DNA from: Clostridium thermobutyricum
GTDB taxonomy: Bacteria > Bacillota > Clostridia > Ch29
Assembly (NCBI GenBank): GCA_016841565.1
Contig: JAENYX010000013.1
Span: forward strand, 1-53,052
Direction of reading: 5' to 3'
Length of the DNA stretch: 53,052 nt
The notes beneath the pieces were generated by a model. That model was given only the letters and a program-made list of their open reading frames with translations. It was not told the DNA's origin and made no database searches. This document shows positions 28,681-36,868 of this stretch, piece by piece; positions within the stretch are counted from its first letter, which is position 1, and each line of letters starts with the position of its first letter. The translations under genes and the position numbers were made by a program.

Positions 28681-29256
28681 TTATTCATGCTGATGGACTT
28701 CATTGGCAGCTGCAGCCGGCTCTATCCTCAGTATCTTGGCCACCGATTTGTATACAAGCACTGTAAGGGCGGAGTTTGCCGAAGCCTTTATAAGGTTGAA
28801 GGGTATTATGGCAGGTACAATCATAGCTTTAACGGCCTCAACCGGTACGCCGAGAAACTTGGTGGTGAAATACAGGTTTAGCGGTATCATCATCAAAGTC
28901 ATTCCGATGGTACCGGCCACCAGGGCAACAGCAGCTCCTTTCAAGGTATGGAATCTCTTGTATATCAGGCCTGCCACCAACACCATGGTACCCGTGGCAA
29001 TCAAATGCATTACCGCTCCTATCCAACCGCTTGAGGCACTGACGGTAAAGGCCTGGATTAGTGAAACCACTGCTGTTATCAATAATCCTGCTGCCGGTCC
29101 GTATAAAAAGGCGCCTATCAGGGCGGGAACATCTCCCGGTTCATATTCTAAGAAAGGTGCCGATGGAATAACCGGAAATCTTATTACCATCATAAGAAGT
29201 ATTGATAAGGCACAAAGCAATGCGAGTTTTACCAGCTTGTTTACGTCATAGTTCAT
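28681..29256 (-). CDS. ribU: Riboflavin ECF transporter substrate-binding subunit
   Basis: S-component of an energy-coupling-factor transporter for riboflavin; 191 residues with about six helices. FLEYEPGDVPALIGAFLYGPAAG is the RibU signature region (given here in part of its context). The gene is preceded on its own strand by a full FMN riboswitch, which fixes the function. The ATPase and EcfT module is not in the window. The ATG has GGGAGG 9 nt upstream, and that site can be sequestered by a leader hairpin. Confidence 0.95.
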   Translation of the reverse strand: MNYDVNKLVKLALLCALSILLMMVIRFPVIPSAPFLEYEPGDVPALIGAFLYGPAAGLLITAVVSLIQAFTVSASSGWIGAVMHLIATGTMVLVAGLIYKRFHTLKGAAVALVAGTIGMTLMMIPLNLYFTTKFLGVPVEAVKAMIVPAIIPFNLIKASANSALTVLVYKSVAKILRIEPAAAANEVHQHE

Positions 29257-29267
29257 ATACAGTTACC

Positions 29268-29307
29268 TCCCTGAAAATTTAAATTCCCCGAAATATAATC
29301 TCAGGGA
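29268..29307 (-). promoter_or_regulatory. Putative expression-platform hairpin covering the ribU ribosome binding site
   Basis: On the minus strand TCCCTGA (29301-29307) can pair with TCAGGGA (29268-29274), which contains part of the GGGAGG ribosome binding site. The same left arm can instead pair with GGGGAA between them. This suggests translational control by the riboswitch; it is an inference from complementarity only. Confidence 0.5.
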
Positions 29308-29322
29308 AATAACAAGTTCACT

Positions 29323-29447
29323 AAATCTTCTCCCATCCAGACTCTACTGTCGGCCCCGGAATCACACCGGGTCTGCTTTCGCTCGCGGGCTAACGGATCA
29401 TATCCGCATTACCGCCGGTCGGGAATTTCACCCTGCCCTGAAGATTA
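29323..29447 (-). promoter_or_regulatory. FMN riboswitch (RFN element)
   Basis: On the minus strand the conserved RFN blocks appear in order: AGGGCAGGGTGAAATTCCCG, ACCGGCGGTA, AGCCCGCGAGC, GATTCCGGGGCCGACAGT and AGTCTGGATGGGAGAAG. The closing P1 helix is AATCTTC/GAAGATT. It lies in the leader of ribU and should turn the gene off when FMN is abundant. Confidence 0.97.
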
Positions 29448-29553
29448 TATTTGGTTTTTACGTAATAAATATTAGCACTTTCACGCATTGTTGTCAAGAA
29501 ATATGCAGCGGTTTTGAATTCAATGTGGTTTAAAATTATATTTTCATGAAGGT

Positions 29554-29597
29554 TACTATGAAATATAATTCCTACTATGAAATATATTACATGGTAG
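29554..29597 (+). promoter_or_regulatory. Candidate enhancer site: 14-bp direct repeat and dyad upstream of nhaC
   Basis: TACTATGAAATATA occurs twice (29554-29567 and 29573-29586, 19 bp apart). The second copy is also part of an inverted repeat, CTACTATG at 29572 and CATGGTAG at 29590 (one mismatch). It lies about 50-90 bp upstream of the -24/-12 promoter, a suitable place for a sigma54 activator. Binding by the regulator encoded at 33199 is an inference. Confidence 0.5.
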
Positions 29598-29644
29598 TTT
29601 TGTACCGTTTGAAAAATCTCTGCATAAAATTCATTATAAATTCA

Positions 29645-29659
29645 TGGCATAGTTATTGC
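29645..29659 (+). promoter_or_regulatory. Predicted sigma54 (-24/-12) promoter of nhaC
   Basis: TGGCATAGTTATTGC: GG and GC dinucleotides separated by exactly 10 nt, close to the TGGCAC-N5-TTGC consensus. The start codon of nhaC is 47 bp downstream. It shares the TGGCAT element with the ortA promoter. Confidence 0.75.
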
Positions 29660-29705
29660 GTATATCCTAAAGAGGAAATATATATTTATCAAGAGGAGGG
29701 TCAAT

Positions 29706-31139
29706 ATGAAAAACGATGTAAAAAAGCTGGAGTTTTATGGCGGTGAATGGATTTCATTTTTACCTTTTGTCGTGTTCCTGGTATTAATCATTCTAACAAC
29801 GTTTTACTATGGCTCAATATCCGACGGTGCTCTTTGGGTTCCTGCATTCAGTGCCCTAATAGTTGCTTTCTTCTTTGCAAAGGACAAAAAAATCTATGCC
29901 GAAACTATTATAGAAGGTATGGCAAGCAAAGCAGCTATAATACCGATAGTTTGTTGGATATTTGCCGGAGTTTTTTCCAGAATTCTGAGAACATCTGGTC
30001 TGGCTGACGGAATCGCAGGAGTAGCAGCATCAATGGGAATACAGGGCACTTTTTTCATTGTAATATCTTTCATTGCTGCAGCAGTTTTTGCCACGGCATC
30101 CGGTACCGGTTTCGGGACTATAGCCGCCGGTATGGGTGTTTTGTACCCGGCCGGTATTGCACTGGGAGCACACCCTGCACTGCTTGCCGGAGCCATTGTA
30201 TCTGGCGGTGCATTTGGAGATAACCTTGCTCCTGTGTCCGATACTACAATATGCTCGGCAACATCCCAGGGCGTTGATGTGCCCGGTGTAGTAAAATCCA
30301 GGCTTAAATATGCATTAACAGCAGGCTTTCTGGTGATTATCGGGATTATAATGATAGGTATGGGCTACACAGGCACCATTTCATCTGCGGATGTAGTACA
30401 ATACAATCCCGCCACTCTTCTGATGCTAATTCCTGTTGCTTTAACAATATGGATAGCGGTTAAAACAGGCGACATAATAATAGCTACTACCTTTGGCTCG
30501 GTCTTGGCAGGTGCTACGGCGGTCATGGCGGGATTGATAGACTTTGTTCAAATCGACCCGTCAGGAAATGTGGTTAAAGAAGCCCTTATTAGAGTTGCGG
30601 GAGAAGGGTTGGACAGAACAGTGGATGGGGTAATCTATACCGGACTTAGCAGTATGATACAGGTAGTAATGCTGGCTCTGTTATTGTTTGGGTCAATCCA
30701 AATAATGAGGGCGGGCCAGGGAGATGTTAAACTGCTTAATGCCCTTGGAAATATTGCAAAGACCGCAAAGGGAGCGGAATTTGTAATAAGTATAATGATA
30801 ATTGCTTTGTCGGGGTTAATGGGATTGAATGCTCCGGCAATACTGGCGGTAGGAGCGTCATTTGCCAAGCCGTTATCTGAAAAATTCGGGATAAGCCCGT
30901 ATAGAACGGCGAACCTATTGGATGCCCAATCCAATACATTGGTATACTCGATGCCGTGGACGCCGGCTATTATCTATACTATCAGCTTTGCAAGGGACAG
31001 TGCCGTTCCCCTTACGGCAATTCAGGTTACTCCTTACGTATTGTACGCATATATAATGTTGGCGGTTATGCTTGTAAGCATTATTCTTGGAATTGGCAGA
31101 CATGATAATATGAAAAAAGAGGATATAAAAACAGCTTAA
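29706..31139 (+). CDS. nhaC: NhaC family Na+/H+ antiporter-type carrier
   Basis: Polytopic membrane protein of 477 residues with about 12 helices. The conserved segment GGAFGDNLAPVSDTTICSA identifies the NhaC family. Family members exchange Na+ and H+, and some move amino or organic acids in exchange. The sigma54 promoter and the convergent ortAB operon suggest it carries the fermented amino acid or its product; that is inference. AGAGGAGGG lies 6-8 nt before the ATG. Confidence 0.88.
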   Translation: MKNDVKKLEFYGGEWISFLPFVVFLVLIILTTFYYGSISDGALWVPAFSALIVAFFFAKDKKIYAETIIEGMASKAAIIPIVCWIFAGVFSRILRTSGLADGIAGVAASMGIQGTFFIVISFIAAAVFATASGTGFGTIAAGMGVLYPAGIALGAHPALLAGAIVSGGAFGDNLAPVSDTTICSATSQGVDVPGVVKSRLKYALTAGFLVIIGIIMIGMGYTGTISSADVVQYNPATLLMLIPVALTIWIAVKTGDIIIATTFGSVLAGATAVMAGLIDFVQIDPSGNVVKEALIRVAGEGLDRTVDGVIYTGLSSMIQVVMLALLLFGSIQIMRAGQGDVKLLNALGNIAKTAKGAEFVISIMIIALSGLMGLNAPAILAVGASFAKPLSEKFGISPYRTANLLDAQSNTLVYSMPWTPAIIYTISFARDSAVPLTAIQVTPYVLYAYIMLAVMLVSIILGIGRHDNMKKEDIKTA

Positions 31140-31204
31140 CAATGAATTCTAAAATTTACGGTAATGCCGCTGTGCAGGTTGCAGAAAAATCACTATAAAG
31201 GCAC

Positions 31205-31380
31205 AAAAAAATAGCTCCCAAATATAGAGACCACTGAAAAAGTCCCTTTTTGTCATCCTGAGCGACAGCGAAGGATCTTTAAGTTATTGAAAGCATTAGA
31301 TTCTTCAACTGCGTTTCAGAATGACAAGCAAAAAAGCGTAGTTTTTCAGCAGTCTCCAAATATAAGGGAGCTATTTTTTT
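31205..31380. terminator. Bidirectional terminator split by the 130-bp element
   Basis: AAAAAAATAGCTCCC (31205-31219) is perfectly complementary to GGGAGCTATTTTTTT (31366-31380), a 15-bp stem with runs suited to both directions. It lies between the convergent nhaC and ortB genes. The element plus a duplicated CAAATATA occupies the loop. Confidence 0.88.
31227..31356 (-). mobile_element. 130-bp MITE-like palindromic element, copy 2
   Basis: Exact reverse complement of copy 1 at 6029-6158, compared base by base over 130 bp. Flanked by direct repeats CAAATATA (31219-31226 and 31357-31364; CCAAATATA if the last C of the element is counted). Full identity over 25 kb distance suggests recent spread or gene conversion. 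Confidence 0.88.
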
Positions 31381-31382
31381 GG

Positions 31383-32801
31383 TCAGACTACTTTTATGTT
31401 ATACTTATCCAGTATCGCCAAAGCTTCCTTTTCATCAAGGGTGGCATCTTCCTTTAAGAAAACCAGGTCCTCATTGGTGATTTCGGTCAATTTGTTTTTT
31501 TCGATAACATTCCTTATATAATTATTCTTAAGCTTCATCATATCAAAATCTTTTACTGCTATTTGGTCTATTCTTTCCGGAATTACTATACTTTTGCCCG
31601 GTATGCTTTCACCAGGGTTTCCTCTTCTGACTTCAATACCGTTATTTCTGGCGAAGGTCAACTGAGGCATGGGATGCTTGCCAGCCCCTGTATATTCCGT
31701 TTCCTGGACAACCAGAATATCGTCTCTGTCCATTTCCTTAGCAACGGCTATCGCAGCGGCCAGGGAAGTATTGCCTGCGGGGCCTCTCTCCATACCTTCC
31801 AGTTGGGCAAGGAGTTCTGTTACAAAGAATACATCCCCTTGCGTTATGGTTACATACCTGTCCATATATCTCAAGACTCTTGCAGCATTTCTTGGCACGT
31901 CTGCTCTGTCCGGCATGGTAGTAAAGGGTACTCCAAAACCCGTATGTCCCGTGGTAAATGATTTTTTATTGAAGTCATTATCCGATGCCATGTGGAGACC
32001 CGATAAATCCACGGATGCACCAATTACTTCTGTACCTGTGGCTCCCGCTTTAATAAGGCCTCTTGCAGTGCCTGTAAGGTTTCCGCCGCCGGCGTGGGTT
32101 GCGATTACCGCATCGGGGTATTTTCCTTCCATTTCAAGTACTTGGTTGGCTATCTCGTAGCCCAGGGTTTCAATGCCTGCTATTGCAATTGGAGTATATA
32201 AGGATGCATTAAAATACCCGGTTTCTTCCAGCAATCGCAAGAATACATAAAACAGTTCGGGGCCAACAGTGAGTTGAACGGTTTCTGCTCCAAACGCCTC
32301 ACATTTCCTTGCCTTTTCCAATATTTCCGGCTGTCCGGTTTTCCTGGAATCGTATACTTCCTGTACCACTATACATTTTAATCCTCTCATTGCTGCTTGG
32401 GATGCAACTGCCGCCCCATAGTTGCCACTTGTGGCCGCTATCAAACCTTTGTATCCGTTTTTCTTTGCGTGATAGACGGAGACAGATGCTCTCCTGGCCT
32501 TGAAAGAACCCGACGCATTTGAGGCTTCATCCTTTATGAAGATCCTCGCACCTTTACCCGGCCCGGCGTATTTTCTCACCAATTTAGTTATGTTTTTCAA
32601 CTCGTATAACGGTGTGTCTCCAACTTTTGTTTCTCTTTGTATTTCCTGAATTTTTGGTATTGAATAAGCGGCTTTTTCCATCATACCTTCATAGTCAAAA
32701 GCCAGTTTTCCATATTCAAATAGGGAATAATCGATTCCTATGGCCTTTTTCATTATTTCATTCTTCCTACTCATGACTCCTGCATAGGACAAGTCCGGCA
32801 T
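31383..32801 (-). CDS. ortB: 2-amino-4-oxopentanoate thiolase, beta subunit
   Basis: PLP-dependent fold type II subunit of 472 residues. SNASGSFKARRASVSVYHA carries the PLP lysine (K101), and the glycine-rich phosphate loop is HAGGGNLTGTARG. With OrtA it cleaves 2-amino-4-oxopentanoate with CoA into alanine and acetyl-CoA, the last step of the oxidative ornithine branch in Clostridium sticklandii. GGAGG lies 7 nt before the ATG, and the gene follows ortA by 15 bp. The reverse condensation reaction cannot be excluded. Confidence 0.92.
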   Translation of the reverse strand: MPDLSYAGVMSRKNEIMKKAIGIDYSLFEYGKLAFDYEGMMEKAAYSIPKIQEIQRETKVGDTPLYELKNITKLVRKYAGPGKGARIFIKDEASNASGSFKARRASVSVYHAKKNGYKGLIAATSGNYGAAVASQAAMRGLKCIVVQEVYDSRKTGQPEILEKARKCEAFGAETVQLTVGPELFYVFLRLLEETGYFNASLYTPIAIAGIETLGYEIANQVLEMEGKYPDAVIATHAGGGNLTGTARGLIKAGATGTEVIGASVDLSGLHMASDNDFNKKSFTTGHTGFGVPFTTMPDRADVPRNAARVLRYMDRYVTITQGDVFFVTELLAQLEGMERGPAGNTSLAAAIAVAKEMDRDDILVVQETEYTGAGKHPMPQLTFARNNGIEVRRGNPGESIPGKSIVIPERIDQIAVKDFDMMKLKNNYIRNVIEKNKLTEITNEDLVFLKEDATLDEKEALAILDKYNIKVV

Positions 32802-32816
32802 TATAATTCCTCCAAT

Positions 32817-33119
32817 CTATAAAGTTTTTAGTTCTTCTTTCAGTTCACTGCCCACCTGTATAAGTTCATACACGGGGTTCCCAAAGTCGTGTATATGTCT
32901 GGGATTAATATCTACCAATGTTCCTGTTGTGATTCTGTCGGTAAGAGTTCTTATCGATACTTCGTCACCTGTTTTTGCTGTTTCGTCAATCAGAAAACCC
33001 CTGGTCCACATTATAAGTGGAGTGGCTTTTGTGTCCTCGGGATTCTGAGGCGCCCTTTCTTCGGGTTTTAACACTTCGTTTCGTATTTCCACCCAGTCAT
33101 TCTTTGTTGCAGTTTCCAA
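32817..33119 (-). CDS. ortA: 2-amino-4-oxopentanoate thiolase, alpha subunit
   Basis: Small partner of OrtB, 100 residues: DWVEIRNEVLKPEERAPQNP and TPLIMWTRGFL are typical of OrtA. The best start is TTG at 33119, with GGGAGGGA 5-6 nt upstream, which gives the usual family length. The longer frame starts at a TTG (33179) that is part of the sigma54 -24 element and cannot be in the mRNA. The gene is separated from the upstream regulator by a terminator and a sigma54 promoter. Confidence 0.92.
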   Translation of the reverse strand: METATKNDWVEIRNEVLKPEERAPQNPEDTKATPLIMWTRGFLIDETAKTGDEVSIRTLTDRITTGTLVDINPRHIHDFGNPVYELIQVGSELKEELKTL

Positions 33120-33162
33120 TTGCGTTCCCTCCCATACTTTTAATCTTTTTATTGTATACTGT

Positions 33163-33179
33163 TGCAACTTTAATGCCAA
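33163..33179 (-). promoter_or_regulatory. Predicted sigma54 (-24/-12) promoter of ortAB
   Basis: On the minus strand TTGGCATTAAAGTTGCA: GG and GC 10 nt apart, an almost full match to the sigma54 consensus. Transcription would begin near 33151, about 30 bp before the ortA start. It begins in the U-tract of the preceding terminator. Confidence 0.85.
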
Positions 33180-33205
33180 AAAAAAAGGACTAACTATACT
33201 AGTCC
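33178..33205 (-). terminator. Intrinsic terminator after the sigma54 regulator
   Basis: On the minus strand GGACTA / TAGTCC (6 bp, 7-nt loop) is followed by nine T's. The left arm contains the TAG stop of the regulator gene. It isolates ortAB from the two-component genes. Confidence 0.75.
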
Positions 33206-34566
33206 ATTAATTCCTTTAGGTTGTATTCATTTACTTTGTTAAATAGCTGGCGCCTGCTTATACCTATGGAATCTGCCGTATGAGTAATGTTATTGCCATG
33301 ACGTTTTAAGGCCGCGAGGAAATATTCTTTTTCAAATTCTTTTCTGGCGTCATTAAACTTCAAAATTTGGGGGTTGACGGGAATAGAACTGTCCGGTGCC
33401 CTGCTTAAGCTGTTGTTATCCATCCTGAGGATACCGTCTCGGGATAATACAGACAGTCTTTCAATTATATTCTTAAGCTCTCTAATATTACCCGGGTAGT
33501 CATAATTTAGCAGGTATTTTAATGTGTCATCATCAATCCCACTGATGTTTTTCTTGAGTTCTTTTTTGTATATGACTATAAAGAAATGAATCATATCCTC
33601 CAAATCTTCTTTTCTTTCTCTAAGAGGAGGTATCTCAATGGTTATCGTATTGATACGATAAAACAAGTCTTCTCTGAATTTGTGTTTTTTGATTTCTTCG
33701 CTTAGGTTCTTATTTGTCGCACAGATAAGCCTGAAATCCACCTTGATTTGTTTGTTGGAACCGATTCTTTCTATCTTTCGGTTTTCCAGTACCCGAAGAA
33801 ACTTCACCTGGGTATCGTTAGGGATCTCTCCAATCTCATCAAGGAAAATTGTTCCGCCATTTGCTTCTTCAAACCTGCCTATCCTTTTTTCATTGGCACC
33901 GGTGAAAGCCCCCTTTTCATGGCCGAACAATTCGGATTCCAATAGGTTATCGGGAAAGTACTGGCAGTTAATCGGTATAAAGGGCATAGTCGCTCTGTCA
34001 CTCATATCATGCAGCTTTTGTGCAAGTATTTCCTTGCCTACACCCGATTCGCCCAGAAATAGTACGTTTGAATTGGTTGAAGCCACATTCTCCAAAATGC
34101 TAATGATTTCTTTCATTTTAGGGTTTTTGCTTTGGTAAAGGAATCTCTTACTATCCTCGGAAACAGAAATAAGGTTTTGTTTATTCTGCAGAGCAACCAT
34201 CTTTTTTGCCTTGTTTATCTCTAGCAACAGTTCTTCCGGGTTATGGCTTTTGATAAAGTAACTAAAGGCTCCAATTTTCATCGCTTCAACGGCGGATTTT
34301 ATGCTACCGTACCCTGTCACTATGATTACTTCAATTCCCTTTTGGTACCTTTCTTTTATTTTTTTTAGCACATCAATACCATCAAGACCAGGCATAACAA
34401 AATCACACAGGACTAAAGGATAGTATTCATTTTCCAGTATTTCCAAGGCTTCACTTCCCGATGCTGCTTCTCCAACCAGAAAACCATTGTTTTCCAGTAT
34501 AATCCTGTATGTATCTCTGTGTTCTTTTTCGTCGTCAATAATTAGAATTTTAATTGCTTCCTTCAT
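33199..34566 (-). CDS. Sigma54-dependent response regulator (NtrC family)
   Basis: Three-domain transcription activator of 455 residues: receiver domain (phosphorylated Asp55 in LVLCDFVMPGLDG), AAA+ domain with Walker A GESGVGKE and the sigma54 contact loop GAFTGA, and a Fis-type HTH at the C-terminus (HTADSIGISRRQLFNKV). GAAGGAG lies about 9 nt before the ATG, and the start overlaps the kinase gene by 17 bp. I infer that it activates the sigma54 promoters in front of ortA and nhaC. Confidence 0.95.
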   Translation of the reverse strand: MKEAIKILIIDDEKEHRDTYRIILENNGFLVGEAASGSEALEILENEYYPLVLCDFVMPGLDGIDVLKKIKERYQKGIEVIIVTGYGSIKSAVEAMKIGAFSYFIKSHNPEELLLEINKAKKMVALQNKQNLISVSEDSKRFLYQSKNPKMKEIISILENVASTNSNVLFLGESGVGKEILAQKLHDMSDRATMPFIPINCQYFPDNLLESELFGHEKGAFTGANEKRIGRFEEANGGTIFLDEIGEIPNDTQVKFLRVLENRKIERIGSNKQIKVDFRLICATNKNLSEEIKKHKFREDLFYRINTITIEIPPLRERKEDLEDMIHFFIVIYKKELKKNISGIDDDTLKYLLNYDYPGNIRELKNIIERLSVLSRDGILRMDNNSLSRAPDSSIPVNPQILKFNDARKEFEKEYFLAALKRHGNNITHTADSIGISRRQLFNKVNEYNLKELMD

Positions 34567-36571
34567 TATTTGTCACTCCTTCAAATATAGGAACAATTAA
34601 TTTGAATTTGGTTCCAACTCCTATTTTGCTTTCAACCGAAATATCTCCTTTCAGTTTCTTGATTTCATTATAGACAATATAAAGGCCTAATCCTGTGCCC
34701 TTGTCAGGTTCCTTTGTGGTATAAAACGGATTAAAGATACGTTCCAAATCCTCTTCTTTAATGCCGGCCCCGGTATCAATGCATTCTATTACCATACCTT
34801 CATCGGAGGGGTATGCTTTAATTATTATTTTACCTTTGTTTTCAATGGAATCCACTGCATTGGATACCAGATTAATTAAAATGTGTTTTAAAGGTTCCTG
34901 GTTTATTAATATCATATAGTCATTTTTACATTTAATTTGGTATGTAATATTTTTCTTTTGCATTGTTTTGCTTTGGAGACTCATTGTATTACTTATGAAT
35001 TCATAGATGTCTATCCATTCTTTCTCATCACCCGAGATTCTGGAAAAGTTGAGCAGATTATCTATGATATTGCTGGCTCTTTCTACTGCAGAATCAATAT
35101 AATCCAATGATTTTATAATAAGGGAGTTCCCATCATTATCAGACCTGAGTATAAAGCTGTGGTTTCTGACAATTCCCAACGGGTTTCTTATCTCATGGGC
35201 TATCCCTGCCGCCAGTTCCCCTATTGCAATCATTTTGTTTGCCTGCAACAATTTTTTGCTGCTAAGCCTTTCACTGGTTATATTGTTTATCAGGATTAAA
35301 ATACTCTTTATATCCTGCTTGGAACCTTTTAATGGATATGTATTTATTTCATAAATTTCGTTTTTGAATAATTTTTCTTGGGAAAAATGTTCGTTTTCTC
35401 TATAGGTCTTTTCTATAATACTATCCAGGTCTATTGCAGCGAATGCCCCCAACGATGATTTATAGCACTCACCGATAATCTGGTGCTTATCCTTACCTAT
35501 TACGGATAAGAAGGCGGTATTAATGTTTACCACTCTGCTTTCTCTGTCCAGCACAATCATATATTCCGTCATACCATCAAAGACTATCTGCAAATCGTTC
35601 CGGCTATCTTCAAGCTCTTTTGTACGCAGTTGTATCTGACTTTTAAGAGAATAATTCCATAATGACATCAATACTATAATCGCTGCCACCGTGACAGCCG
35701 CTATAGATATGTACATTTTTATACTATCAAGGTCAAATGCTTTTACTATAGGTGCCGATATACCAAACCATTTCTGTTGAACCTTTTCAAGTACATCCTT
35801 TTTCTTTAAGGCGTCAATTCCCTTATTTAGTATTGGTATTAATTCCGGTTTTGAGTTGGGTACAGCGAATACGACTTGGTTTTCATAGATTGGCTCTTCA
35901 ATAACTCTTATTTGGTCGGTTAAACTATTCTTTTCCAGCTGATAGAACACAACGGGTTCATCCCCCAGTGTGGCAGCAACCTTGCCCTGGGCCAGAAGCA
36001 GAAGAGCTTCCTCTATATCTGCAACATAGTACTGTTCAATATTAGGATGGTTAATCTCCAGATACTCACTGGCAAAGTCGCCTTTTTGCATGGCCATAAC
36101 CTTACCATCAAGGTCCTTTAATCCGTTAATATTCGTTGAATTGTTCCTGACAGCCAAAACAGCCCTCAGGTTATATATTGATTTGGAAAACAGGTAATGT
36201 TTACTTCTTTCTTTGCTGGCGAACATGTCGCACAAGTCTGTTTCGCCATTAGAAAGGCTTGTCAGGGCATCCTCCCACAGCATTGGATGCAATTCGATCC
36301 TTACACCTAATTCCAAAGACAATGAATTTACATAATCAATAAGTATACCCTTATATTGCTCATCGGCCACATCTATAAACCTCAAAGGCGGAGCGTTTCT
36401 GTCTGCGGCATATATCAAGGGTTCCTGTTTTTTGAGCCATATTGCTTCCTTCTCTGTTAGAGTATCGGAAAACCCTATATTATAATTCTGGCTGATGAGT
36501 ATGTACAAAAGGATTATAGATATAACAAAAGTAAAAACCAATACTTTTTGTTTGTTAGAATTGAATTTCAT
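34550..36571 (-). CDS. Sensor histidine kinase with extracellular solute-binding domain
   Basis: Membrane kinase of 673 residues: signal anchor (about 10-30), a periplasmic-binding-protein type 3 domain (about 40-270, EPLIYAADRNAPPLRFID ... ALKKKDVLEKVQQKWFG in parts), a membrane helix (about 290-310), a coiled linker, a PAS domain (about 325-440), and HisKA/HATPase domains with GIAHEIRNPLG, NLVSNAVDSI and GTGLGLYI. The SBP-3 fold commonly binds amino acids, so an amino acid signal is likely. The second of two adjacent ATGs was chosen, 7 nt after GGAGG. Partner of the overlapping sigma54 regulator. Confidence 0.92.
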   Translation of the reverse strand: MKFNSNKQKVLVFTFVISIILLYILISQNYNIGFSDTLTEKEAIWLKKQEPLIYAADRNAPPLRFIDVADEQYKGILIDYVNSLSLELGVRIELHPMLWEDALTSLSNGETDLCDMFASKERSKHYLFSKSIYNLRAVLAVRNNSTNINGLKDLDGKVMAMQKGDFASEYLEINHPNIEQYYVADIEEALLLLAQGKVAATLGDEPVVFYQLEKNSLTDQIRVIEEPIYENQVVFAVPNSKPELIPILNKGIDALKKKDVLEKVQQKWFGISAPIVKAFDLDSIKMYISIAAVTVAAIIVLMSLWNYSLKSQIQLRTKELEDSRNDLQIVFDGMTEYMIVLDRESRVVNINTAFLSVIGKDKHQIIGECYKSSLGAFAAIDLDSIIEKTYRENEHFSQEKLFKNEIYEINTYPLKGSKQDIKSILILINNITSERLSSKKLLQANKMIAIGELAAGIAHEIRNPLGIVRNHSFILRSDNDGNSLIIKSLDYIDSAVERASNIIDNLLNFSRISGDEKEWIDIYEFISNTMSLQSKTMQKKNITYQIKCKNDYMILINQEPLKHILINLVSNAVDSIENKGKIIIKAYPSDEGMVIECIDTGAGIKEEDLERIFNPFYTTKEPDKGTGLGLYIVYNEIKKLKGDISVESKIGVGTKFKLIVPIFEGVTNNEGSN

Positions 36572-36868
36572 CATACTCCCTCCGTTGCTTGTTATAGGAC
36601 AACAGGTTTAATGATGGAAACATTCAATAATTATATATTATCATAAATAAGAAGGACACCAACTAAAGGTGACGAATTATATCAATTTTTTGTCGAAAAA
36701 ATGTTGCTTCGCACCGATAAGAAGAGCAGTGGTTTCTGATGAGGAGCATTAATTATGTATTAAATTGAAGGATTCTGTCTGGTTATATGGAAATATGAAT
36801 ATATGAGGGCAATGCAGAATGCAAAATCCATTCTACCGGGGTTAAAGCTATAGTATAGGAGAATGTAT

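Noticed and set aside
28703..29251. Plus-strand frame of 182 codons
   Set aside because: Antisense to ribU, which is confirmed by its protein motifs and FMN riboswitch.
32817..33179. ortA with 20 extra N-terminal residues
   Set aside because: The TTG at 33179 is the start of the -24 element of the sigma54 promoter and cannot be transcribed from it; the TTG at 33119 has a strong ribosome binding site and gives the normal family length.
36572..36868. Possible regulatory RNA or small gene between the two divergent kinases
   Set aside because: The region is AT-rich with no convincing hairpin series, small ORF with ribosome binding site, or consensus promoter that I could support.
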